64,000 bases of DNA, taken from Conoideocrella luteorostrata (Eukaryota; Ascomycota; Sordariomycetes; Hypocreales; Clavicipitaceae). The stretch is taken from assembly GCA_032433595.1 (NCBI GenBank), contig JASWJB010000146.1, positions 35,530 to 99,529 of the forward strand, given 5' to 3'. The first letter of the stretch is position 1. The number at the start of each line of letters is the position of its first letter. A program made the position numbers and the translations under genes. The notes under the pieces are model-generated. The model was not told the DNA's origin and searched no databases. It saw only the letters and a program-made list of their open reading frames with translations. Of the stretch, positions 1-11,138 are shown one piece after another.

Positions 1-647
1 ACTAATATCCTATGGTTTTCATCACATGATCAGGACTCTGACCTCTTCGTGCTATCTGACTTGGGACTAACGCGCTTTCATTCCGCGGCAACGAGATCGC
101 TGGTTCTAAATACTGGTATTGAAGGATATACAATGACGTATAGCCCCCCCGAAATGGCCTTACGCGAATGTATCTCCCAAAAGTACGACATCTGGTCGCT
201 CGGGTGCGTCTATCTAGAGTTTTGCATCTGGTGGCTGGAAGGGCTCGAAGCCGTACGGAAATTTGAAAATGAGCGAACGGCGGGTGACGAACATTTTGAT
301 GTCATGCAAATAGACGACTTCTTTGTGACCATAGAGATAGATGGAAGGCATCAGCCTGAGGTAAAGCCAGTTGTCTTAAAGGTACGGCTATCAGTATTAA
401 GGATGAGATTTTGCATTTGCCGGCCACGTGTCGACGACTGACTCTGTTGCAGTGGATTCAACGGTTGCGGAGCGAGCATCAAGAAGATCCTTTCGTGCAA
501 TCAATGCTGAACTTGATCGAACAAAACATGCTTGTTGTCAACAAGGCAGACCGACTTTCAGCTGATTTTATTTGTGCTGCTATCTCTCAGATCGTCACAG
601 AGCAAGCACAGCAAGCAAAGGCAGACTCGGGCAGAAGAGCTCAATGA
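1..647 (+). CDS. Protein kinase domain, C-terminal part (5' truncated by window edge)
   Basis: This is the 3' end of a serine/threonine kinase-like gene; the reading frame is already open at base 1. Two exons, 1-381 and 453-647, are joined by a 71-nt GT..AG intron in matching phase, giving 191 visible residues. The first exon carries the activation-loop start (SDLGL in place of DFG), an SPPE variant of the APE motif, and the subdomain IX signature KYDIWSLGCVYLE. The second exon begins WIQRL and supplies the C-lobe ending with a subdomain XI-like ADRLSADFI. The N-lobe and catalytic HRD loop lie outside the window, so catalytic competence cannot be judged. DLG instead of DFG is unusual but occurs in fungal kinase-like proteins found near NLR and heterokaryon-incompatibility genes. 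The substrate is unknown. Confidence 0.75.
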
Positions 648-1773
648 TACATGCACATGAAGCGTGTTTGATATAGTCACTGATTGGTATGGGTAAAAAA
701 TAGCATTTCAGACAAAAATTGGAAACTGGCTTGGATTACGTGGAACAGTTCGCTACGAATTCGTTTGAAAGCGGAAAGCATGGCAGCGTCGCAGTGCTCA
801 AGTTAACTCAATTGGCGTCCGATCGATACATTAGGCCGTTTCTTCCGGTGCACAGCGTAGAAAAAACGTGAAGTGACGCAAAAGGACCAAGATTTAACAC
901 CGTTTGAATCACACTGAAAGTCATGGAATGCAAGGCCCAATCGAACACACTGTCTGCAATGCGTGCAGAGATTTCGGGTCAATAGTTCTATGGCGGGGCG
1001 TACATTTAACGATTGAAAACCGGCGGAAGTTTGAACGTTGCTAAATTTTGCTTAATGTCACACAGCCGCCAAAAGCGGCGACATTTCCCGCCAGATTCGG
1101 AGGGGAGAACAGCGCCTCCCGGATTCTGTCTGTATTGTTAGCCAATAAGTTTGCTTGCTTTCGTGTATTACACTCGTAACAAGGCATCTTTAACAGGGAG
1201 TACAGCATATCCCTTGCAGCAATTATTGGGAGGGATATATAGCACAAGTGTCCTTCGCACTAGGATGAGCTTTTTGGTTGGCGCTAGCCGCGATGCGCCT
1301 ATAGAGTAGAACAATGATAATAAAATGCGGCGACCGCCTATTTACTAAGACGCCCTTTCCGGCTCCTAATACTAATCAATTCACCTGCTGAAATTGTCAA
1401 TAGCAATGGAAGATATAGGGCAACTTCCGGGGCCAGAAGTCATGCGCATAGAGTCGCTGCGTTTCAAAACCCCCTATACTGCCGACACATATATACGCAA
1501 CCACTCCGCCAAGCCCTGAGCTTGGCGCCTTATTGTGCTATATGACCATGGGCGTGATAATCCGTTGGCGTCTCAAACGACTCTAGCGAGTTGTTTTACA
1601 GCTACTATCTTTTCCTTTGTTCTATGTACGCCGTAAGGTCTTGAACCAGATCAGATATAAATACTGTACCTATCTCCAACCCATTCAAATCGCCATTACT
1701 GACCACGCCTACACTCCTCAACACATAAAAACCTCCCAGTGACTTGAATAACAAGAGAATCCAATATTTTAAA
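648..1773. other. Intergenic stretch, no gene recognised
   Basis: No ORF here resembles a known protein and none has a convincing splice structure. The last part, from about 1640, looks like the promoter of the small gene that follows, with a TATA-like element at 1656-1663. Confidence 0.5.
1656..1663 (+). promoter_or_regulatory. TATA-like element upstream of small secreted protein gene
   Basis: TATAAATA lies 111 bp before the ATG at 1774 and is followed by a C- and A-rich leader typical of fungal 5' UTRs. Seen directly; function inferred. Confidence 0.4.
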
Positions 1774-2046
1774 ATGCATCTCGCTCAATTCTCTAGTCTC
1801 GCCCTCTTCGTCCTATCCGCCGCAGCCGGGCCTCTAGATTCCGCAGTTGACGCTGCGGGTGCAAAACCAGCAGTTCTAGTGCGTTTTTATCGCCCTTAGG
1901 ATGCTAATACTAAATTAACAAATGTGTAGGGCAGCCGTCATCAGGGCACTTCATGCTCTATTTCTGGGCAGATTGCTCTCCTTAGTGGGTCATGCTTTCC
2001 CTTTCCTCGTGGGTTAGTTTCTGCCACGCTCTATAATGCCTACTAG
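1774..2046 (+). CDS. Possible small secreted protein (about 73 aa)
   Basis: The ATG at 1774 opens a typical signal peptide (MHLAQFSSLALFVLSAAAG) with likely cleavage after the Ala-rich segment. The frame would stop at 1908, but a 51-nt intron at 1879-1929 (GTGCGT donor, GCTAATAC branch point, GTAG acceptor) joins in phase to a second exon ending at TAG 2044-2046. The predicted mature part is short, has only two Cys and matches no family I recognise. A TATA-like element and leader precede it. Another intron inside the second exon cannot be excluded. It may be an effector-type or orphan secreted peptide. The main doubt is that short ORFs with signal-like starts also arise by chance. Confidence 0.4.
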
Positions 2047-2459
2047 GATATAAATGTCGAGATGCTCATAAGAACATAGAGCCTCTGCTAGAATTACTGC
2101 TCAGGGTACTTCCTGTTTTGGATATAAGTATGAATAACTCATTGCAAAATTGGTTTTTTAATTATTCTAATGGTCGAGCAGGCAAAATAAGTGTCAGGGT
2201 AGGAGACGGCGCGTAAAAGCCTCTGTGGGTTGCCACTCGTTTGTGAAATGGGGAAACCCTCTCTCCGTTTTCTGTGTTGGGAAGGCAGGAGCCGGTAAGA
2301 TGGACCTTGAAGCTGAGGCTGAGGCTGATGGGGATAATGAGTGATGGCAAATAAATGAGTTTTGGCTCCTATTGAATTTCTGGTGGCGAATTGGCATATC
2401 TGGCCCTATAAAATTAGAATGAATGTTGCCTATTTTTGCTGGTTTTGCTTCACAACCCT
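2047..2459. other. Intergenic, 3' flanks
   Basis: Convergent 3' flanks of the small secreted protein and the hydrolase; no coding signal recognised. Confidence 0.4.
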
Positions 2460-3458
2460 TCAATGCCCTTCGAGTTTGTGAAATTCTTCCAAGCACCACT
2501 TAACCTCCTTTGCAACAAGATCGGGCTGGTACCAGTGCACGTTGTGCCAGCTATGCCGTGCCTCCACCATTCTCGAGTTCCGACTCAGCCTCAACTGCTT
2601 AAACTGCAGCCCCAACTGCACTGCGTCCGCAGTAGCCAAGTAATCGCTGACAAGCTTCCTCTCCTCCTCGGTTCCCCTGCCAGCTTCCATGGCCAGTTCG
2701 AAACATTTCCGCCATTCTCCCGGCGAGTCGCCTTTAATGACGGACACTGGCCTGTCGCCGAGCGGGGTCGTTTCGAACTGCCTCTTTTCCGCCAGTGTAT
2801 CCGACGACGGCGTGAGGTTCTGGACTTCAGCAAAGGCCGCCTTTTCCCGCCGGTCCATCACTTCCTGTGGGACGGAGCCGTCTATCAGCCCTTCGTACTC
2901 CAGAGCTTGTTGCAGCTCGTCAGCCGTCATCCAGGGCGTGTGTTCGCCCTTCCACTGAAATGACATGTCCAAGCCCATCCACATGCCCCTCATGATCCGC
3001 GGCAGCTCCTTAGGCCGGGTCTTGTAGTTGATCTCCGTCACCGTGTCCACGAGCACCATGCCCGCCACAGTATCGGGATAGAGATGCAGAAACTCTCGAC
3101 CCGGTATCCCGCCCATGGAGTGCATGACCAAGACAAAGGGAGGCGCCACGCCGGCCTTTTCGAGCAGAAGGCGCAGTTCGCTGGCCATGTCGGCGTAGCT
3201 CTTAGACTCTGGCGCGAAGTTCTCAGGTAGTCCGGAATTACCGAGGCCTGTGCGGTCGTAGGCATACACGCGCGCAAAGGTGGAAACATGCCGCATTACG
3301 GCTGCCCAGCCCACGGATGCATCGCCAAGGCCCGAGATGAGGATCACGGCGGGGGTGGCTGTGGACCGAGCAGGGCCAGCGGCGCGGAAGTAGAGGGAGT
3401 GTGTGCCAATTGACACGAGGCCGCTGGTGCTGTCTACTGACCAGTCGATGGACGTCAT
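2460..3458 (-). CDS. Alpha/beta hydrolase
   Basis: A 332-residue single-exon alpha/beta-hydrolase fold protein. The N-terminal beta strand and oxyanion region (VILISGLGDASVGW, residues 38-51) is followed by VYAYDRTGLGNSG (64-76) and the nucleophile elbow MHSMGG, with Ser114 as predicted nucleophile. The elbow has MHS where GHS is usual. A VLVDT strand end follows, and a C-terminal His in HNVHWYQPDLV is the likely catalytic His. The frame continues 19 codons upstream to 3515, but Met at 3458 starts a better fit to the family, so I chose it. No signal peptide is visible, so it is probably intracellular. Substrate cannot be predicted; esterases, haloperoxidase-like proteins and lactonases share this pattern. 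Confidence 0.85.
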   Translation of the reverse strand: MTSIDWSVDSTSGLVSIGTHSLYFRAAGPARSTATPAVILISGLGDASVGWAAVMRHVSTFARVYAYDRTGLGNSGLPENFAPESKSYADMASELRLLLEKAGVAPPFVLVMHSMGGIPGREFLHLYPDTVAGMVLVDTVTEINYKTRPKELPRIMRGMWMGLDMSFQWKGEHTPWMTADELQQALEYEGLIDGSVPQEVMDRREKAAFAEVQNLTPSSDTLAEKRQFETTPLGDRPVSVIKGDSPGEWRKCFELAMEAGRGTEEERKLVSDYLATADAVQLGLQFKQLRLSRNSRMVEARHSWHNVHWYQPDLVAKEVKWCLEEFHKLEGH

Positions 3459-4791
3459 TTTGTGTTGTGCTAGATGGCCGCCGATGAATCGAAATGCGAA
3501 GACGCAGTCAGCCAAGAGGGTATCGCGTCTTAAAGCCGGGGTTCGGACTTCGGCCCTAACAGCGTTTACAAGAGACCCCGCAGCGCGCCGCTACAATGCA
3601 ACCCGTCGTTAGTATGGTAAGGTTCATTAGTTACTGGCCGGCTATTTCGGGGTTGTGTATGCCAAGAAAGACTCCAAATGGAAATCTTGTGCAAGTGAAA
3701 CAAGAAAGCAATCGTCCAGCAATGTCGCCTACGATCACGCTTGGACACAACGAGGTTGCTCCGCGGCGGGGCACGTCGACGTTTCGGTCCCTGTGCCATC
3801 CATAATCACCGCGTTGAGCGGCACCCTCTGAGGCCTGCCGGAGTTTGTTGGCCGCCATTCCCGCAGCCTTGTAAGGAGTACTCCGTAAGGAGTAAGTCCC
3901 GAGGGAGTGTTGCTGGACCCCGCCTGTGCGCTGTTGAGGCTTAATAGGCGCTGACTGCGGGCTCGTTCTGCTGTGTGACCTGCTGTGCAACCTTCTGTGA
4001 AGTTGGACCGTCGGCCAGCGCGGTGCATGTGCTAGTGACAACATCACAACGGAGCTCCAGCATCGTTCAGCGCGGTCTTCAAAACAGACCCGATGGTATC
4101 GTCTAGGGCTGCCCGAGCAGTTCTTCCACCGGTATAGCATGCACTCGATCCGTTTCTCCGGCCGACAAACCGATGTTACCTTGTGAGATTATGCACAGGA
4201 TGATTTGCAGCACACTTCTTTTGGCGATCCTTGACGGATCGAGAAGTGATGACCGGAAACAAGCCCAGCTTTTCAGACCCGCTCGGCATCCAATTCAATC
4301 CGGTACTTTCACGCCCGTGGGTTCGCGCCCATCATCAGCAGCTGGAAATTCGCCTCTGAACAAAACAAAAGAGGCTAAGAAGCATCATCGTAGCGCGTCA
4401 CTGGTTTTCGGAAGTCTCGTCAGGCTCTGAACGCTGCCCCTCAAGGAAGTTAAGAATCGACACCTGAATGAAAGATGTTATCCCGCGACAGATTCCGGAG
4501 TACGGAGCAGGGGCTCTCAACGCCCACGCGAAGTCGGCGACCGGCAGACTATTGGCTGGCTCCAGTAAGACCCATTTTTCCCTCAGGTTCGTTTCAGTGC
4601 GTAGTTACTCTGTAACTCGTCGCGATACCCCCCTCCACAAAGCGGAGTGTTCCTTCGTGCGACAGCAACAAAGCCATGCCTGGAGGTATACGTGGTAATA
4701 ACCCGCAAACCGGACTCCACTGCCACTACACTACTCTGTACATCGCAATTGCAACCGCACAATTATCACGAGTTGCTACGTCACAAACATC
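3459..4791. other. Intergenic stretch, no gene recognised
   Basis: Overlapping ORFs of 70-170 codons on both strands lack recognisable domains and look like chance ORFs in GC-balanced DNA. A palindromic cluster of the GGAGTACTCCG motif lies at about 3876-3896, one of many copies of this motif in the window. Confidence 0.5.
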
Positions 4792-5937
4792 ATGAGCGCG
4801 GCCCCAGTGCAAGTTTCTTCCCAGCAAACTCCATCCATCAGCTCCCTCATCTCATCATATCCAATCCTCCAGACTCTCGCGTCATGGATCTCCGCGGTGG
4901 ATCTATATCGCCTGGCCGTCACAAACCGCTCTCATCATGCTTTCATAATGGAATCTTGTGGCGTCTTCAACCGCCTCCGCGACCAGACGCTCTGCGATGG
5001 TCGGGGGCTGAAATTACGGCAGGACTTCCATCCCCCCTACGCAGTCCGTGTGGCTGGTAAATGGACCATCAACCCCCAATTTGGCAGCGACGAAGAGATC
5101 GAGGTGTTTGTCTACAATGTGACGTGTGACGAGGCGGATGCACTGCCTTGTGTTAAATGCGGAATACCCGTATGCGAAGAATGCCGATATTATCCTCGCG
5201 CCGCACCGCCTACATCGTACCCTGACCGCCGGCCACACCTTTGCTCCTCCTTTGAGCTGTGGAATATAATGGCCTTGTGTGCGCCGTGCGACGCCGCTGC
5301 CGAGAAAGAGGTGAAAGGCAAATTCCTGAACGAGCTATGTGACTGCGATCGCTACACAAGATGGATATGCGTGCCATGTCGTGACGCAGAGCAAAGGTTT
5401 GTAAAAAAGTACTTCAATGAGTGTACTAAGATGGAGTGGAACTGGCATGAACCGGGTGACGATGATGATGATGATGATGATGATGATGACGATGACTATG
5501 CCCCTTCTAAATATTTCAATGATCATGCATTTGACCGAGCGGTAAGTTCCAGCACCCCTTTACGCCTCATTAAACTTGGCAACCAAGTTTTGCGCAAACT
5601 CTTTGCTAACACTACGGTTCTGTAGTTCTGGTGCTTATGCGGTGCAAAGGTCGATCAAGATACTCGCTTCAGATGTACTTGGTGTAAGAGACGTCATTTA
5701 CCAGAGGGGGAATGGTACCGAGAGTTCCGAGATGTTGGATCGAAGCTGCCCTTCTTCGACAATGTAAGTAACTCCTGTAGTGTGGAAGGCCTACCAAGGA
5801 TTCTAACCGGTCTTGTTTGTCAGAACCCAAATTATCCTCGCTGGACCACAATCAGTGGGGAAGATCGTCATTATCCAAATCCATATCCAAGGCTAGGATA
5901 TGCGCGACCAGGAGATGAGGCTGTGACATCGCTGTAA
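4792..5937 (+). CDS. Cysteine-rich F-box-like hypothetical protein
   Basis: A three-exon gene, 4792-5541, 5626-5763 and 5824-5937, coding for 333 aa; both introns (GTAAGT donors, TAG/CAG acceptors) join in phase. The N-terminal segment (ISSLISSYPILQTLASWISAVDLYRLAVTN) resembles the degenerate F-box or leucine-rich start of many fungal hypothetical proteins. Several CxxC pairs follow: CVKC and CEEC near residues 122-132, CAPC, CDCD and CVPC around 160-200, and CLCG plus CTWC in exon 2. These suggest structural zinc binding. An acidic run of about 13 Asp, encoded by a GAT/GAC microsatellite, precedes the first splice site. By family analogy it might be a substrate adaptor of an SCF ubiquitin ligase, but the F-box itself is weak. 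Confidence 0.75.
5461..5496 (+). repeat. GAT/GAC microsatellite encoding poly-Asp
   Basis: About twelve tandem GAT/GAC codons inside exon 1 of the F-box-like gene. In-frame length variation is expected. Confidence 0.85.
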
Positions 5938-7807
5938 ATAGGGATCCGCAGAAAACTAGAGCAATTAGATACTGATATGTATTGCTATGACGTGCGAGGA
6001 CCGGGTGGCAAACATCCAAGGCCCAAGGTACTAATTTCCCTCTTTGTCTCGACTGAAGACTTTTAGGTCGCTACAGTTGCTACGATATGAAAAAAAAAAA
6101 AAACGAAAAGGCTACTAGGACAGAGTCATTGCCGCTTCAAGCAAAATGGCCCCAGTAGATGTGCTCCTTAATGTATATAACTATGTGTGTACTCTGTACG
6201 GAGTAGTAAATGTCGAATCGACCAGAGCGGCCCCATATTGCCTCAGCTTACTCTCTATAACGGACACCACGGACGAACCATGGGGCTGACAACGGACGAG
6301 GTTTCCGCTGCTCTAGTCGCCGGATATAGAAATATTAAGACGAGAATTGCTTCTGTCAGGAAGATCCGTGCCTTAAATTGCTTGTCAAAGAATAATTGCT
6401 GAAGAAATCAGCCGATTCGAGGTTTAAGCGAGCTCCTAGACGCTATAAATTGAAGGATTTCTGGTCATTCCAGGGACGAGGCCACAATCATCATCTCCAA
6501 TCATCAAGCAATTAATCAATTCAATCCCTTTTATTTATGTCAATTTCTACTGTTGCCAAATTGCTCTAAGATGCACTCAGCGGAACAGGTTGCGGTATAA
6601 GTCAACGACGAGGGCTGTAACATACAAGCAGAGAATGGGTCCATGAGTATTTAGCGAGTAGATAAACACCTAGGACTACTCGGGCTTGTGGACTATTTCT
6701 TCCTCATCCAGTATGCGTGAGATTCCGAGTATGGACCATTTACCATACCAATTAAGACTTGCACTCCTTGATCGAAGTAGCCCACTAACAACAACCTCTA
6801 GATGGTGGGTACCTCATGTGTCTTGTCTGTATCGTACCATCTAGAATTTGGAATCCAATAGATGGGAAAGCATTTATTCTAGCTCAACAGGGTAAGACTC
6901 TCTGTCTATTTGTCAAGTTGACTCTGTCAGTACAAGCAGCTCTAGCCACCACCTGGAAGCTGGCTCGTGCAAGAACGCACCATCAGTAAACAGCGAAAGA
7001 AATCCTAATGCTGGTCCGAAAACATTATTTTCATGGTGTCATGACCAACAAGCAGATGGGTGGCGCAAGAGTATTCTTTAATTTGTAACGGCATCTCTCT
7101 TGGACGTTATGGGCTCAGAATGTAGCTATTTCCCGCTCTTGTTGCATTGTGCGAAATTTGCAAAATTGGGTTTGAGAGTCTATACACGCCAACGCATCAT
7201 ATGATAGTCAGACAGACAAACCCACCCATCCCCTTCCATTACACTCTCAGCGCCCATGCTCAGGCTCCATTGTTCCCGGGAGTATACGGCGCCACAAGCG
7301 GCACTTCCTCATTTTCCATGGAGCTGGACACGGTGCGGAGCCCAGAGACGCTGCAGTCAAATTTGGGCGTTAAACCGCTACTTGCCCGCGTGGCCATTGC
7401 CCGGCCTTGCGGCCATGATTAACTTATTTCTTTGCGGACGTAGCGTCGTAGATAACAACCATCCGTCACTGCGCGCACCGTGATCGGAGTCGCCGACAGA
7501 CAGTAGCAAAATGACACCAAAGAGTGAATCAAACCGCCAAAATACGACGCAACATCACATCAGCTCTCTATACCCGAGCATCCTCGTCGCCCTGCCATCG
7601 CTGATATCCAAGTTCCGGCCATTCCACGCTGCATCTACAACGGGGAAAGAACCCCTTGGTGGGCATTCCTCCATTCTTCCTCATCATATGGCGCAGGCCG
7701 CTGGCTGTTCTCAGGCTTTACGAATATCCTGCGAGTTTGAGATATTCCCGCTCACAAACACCACAAGAACAGCGGCGTACCTAAAATTGGATCAGCATCA
7801 CATGGCG
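5938..7807. other. Long intergenic stretch, no gene recognised
   Basis: No ORF with recognisable domains or supported splicing. It contains a 13-nt poly-A run near 6091-6103 and a TACGGAGTA motif near 6197. Short open frames at 7147-7483 and 7511-7813 have no recognisable content. Confidence 0.5.
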
Positions 7808-8753
7808 TCATAGGAACAGTGTTACGTACGCTGCAGTGGCCGCGAATATTTCAGCTCGACGTGCATTCGTCATCAATCCGATACTTAAGGCGAACAAGGC
7901 CGTGAAAGAAGCAATCATGGCAAGCTTTGCGGCATCGTTGGTGACGAAGTAGAGACTCGTGATGGAGCCAACCAAGAGGACGGCAGCTACAAGTATGCTA
8001 ATGACGGCTACTGCTATAGAGATGGATTTCTCGTTGAACCTGCCTATGCGGTGAAGGCCATCCCGAGAGAGTTCTTCCTATGGGATATTAGCATGCCGTC
8101 TCCGCGTTCAATCACGGGGGAACTTGCTCTAGCTGGCCAGTAGCGTCTCAAAAATAGAGACAGATAATCGGTCGCCGGCGGCGAACTGAGCGCAACGAGG
8201 TCATTTGGGGTATCTAAGAAGGTCTTTGCAAGCCCGCCAAGCGCTGGGTATGGCTTCTTGAACCAGTGTTCATATGCGCCGACAACACGGTTGTTCGGTC
8301 TCTTCAGCCTCGCCACCTCACTCTGCAAGAGTAACGCCTCGTCTGAGATGCTGTTAGCTTTGATGTTTGTTATGGATCAAAAGCACCTATGAACCCACGA
8401 TATTCCTTCAGTTTAGCGCGCATTGTCACAATCAGATCCATGCGTACCTGTGCTCTTTCGTCGTTGGTATCATACAGCTGCTTCAGTGTCTCCCATGTCC
8501 TGGCGGCATCCCTTAAGTCCATCTCTTCGCTATTGGCGTCTATCTTATCTAGTTCGCTGAGCTCCTTCTCTATCACCAGTAGCTCAGCCTGGAGATAAAG
8601 CAGGCTCCGAGCAGCCAGCTCATCGAATTTGCGATATACAAACGTCTCATTATCTGAATCAAGTGCTATCCATCTTGCAACATCCGCAAATCCTTCTTTC
8701 CGACAACTTGAGCCGGCTGAATGTTGGTTCCCGCAATTTGCGCTCCCATTCAT
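7808..8753 (-). CDS. DUF6594 family membrane protein
   Basis: A minus-strand gene rebuilt from three exons: 8753-8387, 8342-8116 and 8077-7808 (287 aa). The first intron (8343-8386, 44 nt, GTGCTT donor, GCTAAC branch) is convincing. It joins the frame at a conserved stretch, KEYRGFI to DEALLLQSEV. The second, 8078-8115, would be only 38 nt, although TGCTAAT and CATAG sit correctly; a frameshift is the alternative. The protein shows the DUF6594 pattern: GFADVARWIALDSDNETFVYRKFDELAARSLL-type start, a helical EL-rich core, then two or three C-terminal transmembrane helices (VAVISILVAAVLLVGSI and FTALFALSIGLM) and the RRAEIFAATAA motif. The family is widespread in fungi with unknown function. The start at 8753 is the first Met before the domain; the frame extends to 8924. 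Confidence 0.75.
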
Positions 8754-9640
8754 AGGTCGATGTGAGGGTATGGCGAACGGTGATGAGAGGTTCACCGCCC
8801 GGGCTATGGCATTGTATTTCCAGAAGAAGTGACTTAGGGCTCCTTCTAGGTAGAATGGTTGTAGGCAATTTGCTGCAGAAGACGACTTTACAAAGTCCAG
8901 CGATGGGGGCGGAGCGGCTCCCATCGAGGATGATTGTCCGCAAGAACACTGTCATCATGCGCAGGGTGGCGCCCAATGAGATGACAGGAGCCACGTAGCA
9001 GAGGCTGAGGTAGGCAGTGCAGCGCCAGGTTGTTCCGGCATCACAAGAGCATACCACGTTAGTGTGCAGGCTGTGTCGAGATTCTAGGTCAGTGGGCTTC
9101 CACATCAACGCCTGCCATTGTATATGACCCATGCAGCCTAGTGAGACCTATAACGCATTCACGTCGTGGATGTCCAACCCAACTTGTACCCAACAGCTGC
9201 CAGTCCGACAGCATAACGTCACTTTCCGCTAAGAAGAGCCAATGTGGTCTAGTGTTCAACCACCCTACCGTTAGATATGCTTAGCCACCAGAGGCAGTGC
9301 ACACACACTTCATGCAGGCTCTCAGGCGAGGCTGACTGCAGAACGAGATACACTGTCATAGTACGGAGTACCCACTCGGAGTCGTCATTGGATTGTGTTA
9401 TCTATCAGCCTCACCAATTGAGGTTCAGAACGTGGATGATGTGGGCGGCATACGTGGGACGCCTCGGCGTTTGCCCGCCTTCACCACCACCTTCTCTGTT
9501 TTAAGTACTTAACTATGCCCAAATCTTGTCACTACCGATGAACAATAAGTAATGCTACACGCGACTCCAAAGAAAGGTTTGACTACAAACCTTCGTCCAT
9601 TCGTCTTTACTATGAACACTTATCTGCTAAAACCAAGAAT
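8754..9640. other. Region between divergently oriented genes
   Basis: It should hold the 5' regions of the DUF6594 gene (minus) and the retropepsin-like gene (plus). A 157-codon minus ORF at 8659-9132 has no recognisable domain. The frame leading into 9641 is open from about 9543 and coding-like (RLYYEHLSAKTKN), so the next gene may start further left. Confidence 0.4.
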
Positions 9641-11138
9641 ATGCTGGATCCAGCTGGTAAAACTATCCGCGAGATCGGTGAGCTTGAGATGATGCTCGCC
9701 GCTGTCCAGCCAACTCCCGTCACGCCGTTACTCTCGATTAATGGCCGGCCCGGTGTTGGCAAGACCGTTATTGGCAAGACCGTTTTTGCAGAGCACGACG
9801 CCGTCCGCCTGTTATTTCGCTACATGGATATAAGCACTAAGATGAGTTCACGTAAATATCCTGGTTTTTCTTCTGCATCAACAAAATACTACGCGGAGGG
9901 AGACGTAAATGGCTCCTCAGTGGAAGCCCTCCCTGATAGCGGTGCGGACACATGTGTCATATCACAGAGACTAGCCACCAACCTTGACATCACTCCAATT
10001 GCTGGAACGCGAAAGATGATACATTTCGCGAATAAGAAGCACATCGATTCTCCCGGAATGGTCACGGTCCCGTGGAGGTTCGCCACGGAGCAAAGCACAC
10101 ACATGCTCAACTGCTGGATCCTCCCAGAGTCCACTCACGATCTTATCCTGGGAAACCAATTCCTAAGGATCACACAGACACTAACAAAGTTTACTGGTCG
10201 TATAAAATCCAAATTGGTTCCGCCACCGGGGCGGTTGCGGGTGAATCTTCTGAATGATGAGAAGCAACGCCTGCAAGGATTACTTAACGGCCATATTACT
10301 ACAGCACTCCCAGACACAGGTTCAGATGTCATGCTTATATCTAGCGAATATGCTCGGAAGATTGGTTTGCATGTCGATCGAGGTTTCAAGAGCTGCATTG
10401 AAGTTGAGTTCCCAGACGGAACTACCGAGTGGACCAGCGGTATTGTACGCGATGTGCCGTGGACTGTTGGTGAAACAACAATTCGATGCGACTTCCACGT
10501 GCTTGATGACCTCTGCGTGGATGTTGTCTTGAGTAAGAACTACCTCTTCGACTTGGACGTGTTCTCAAAGCATGAAGAATACTTCTTCAACGTCGACTCA
10601 GGGGCCGATATTTCTCATCTCTGTAATATCCGTCTTCTCGGCCGGTATGGTGACGCCCTAAATACCTTGGAGGAGGAGTATTTGGAAGATGGTGAGCATC
10701 TCTCACAGAATTTGAAAACGTTGGCTGACCATCGCCACAGTAAACTCCCCTGTGGCCTTTACTCCCGACATGATCCAAAGAGAGCTGGTGAGGCGAGATC
10801 AGATCCGTGACGAGATAATGGCTTTGAGTGAATATGAGCAGGAAGCAGCTAGCGAGGCTGAGGCTGAGAGGCAACGCCGCTGGCAAGACATGAGGGAAAT
10901 CTCACGCAGACGAGTGGGGGCTGAGTCTTCATCAATACCACAATGTACAAATGAGCATGGCGACATGCATAGAACAGAGATACACAGGGATCAAATATTA
11001 GAGTCTCCAGCCCGCTCAACTGAGGCGGTAGTAGGAGACGATCTCCAAAGGTCCGTTAGCCGAAGAGAGATGTGGAAGAAAAGAGTCCGGGTGATATCCA
11101 TATCGTTAAGACATTTGCGGAGGAATACGAGGGCTTAG
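9641..11138 (+). CDS. Tandem retropepsin-like domain protein with P-loop motif
   Basis: Two exons, 9641-10691 and 10741-11138, with a 49-nt intron (GTGAGC donor, GCTGAC branch, CACAG acceptor) joining in phase; 482 aa from the first in-frame Met. Residues 35-42 read GRPGVGKT, a Walker A P-loop. Two retroviral-aspartyl-protease-like units follow: LPDSGADTCVIS (98-109) with HDLILGNQF, and LPDTGSDVMLIS (224-235) with VDVVLSKNYLF. The D-S/T-G-A/S catalytic triplets are intact in both. The C-terminus is charged and probably helical (QEAASEAEAERQRRW). No reverse transcriptase, integrase or gag zinc knuckle is nearby, so this is not an intact retrotransposon polyprotein. The start is uncertain: the frame is open without Met back to about 9543, and an upstream exon is possible. 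Confidence 0.65.

Noticed and set aside
3631..4140. 169-codon minus ORF
   Set aside because: Low-complexity, Arg/Ser-rich translation with no domain, overlapped by open frames on the other strand.
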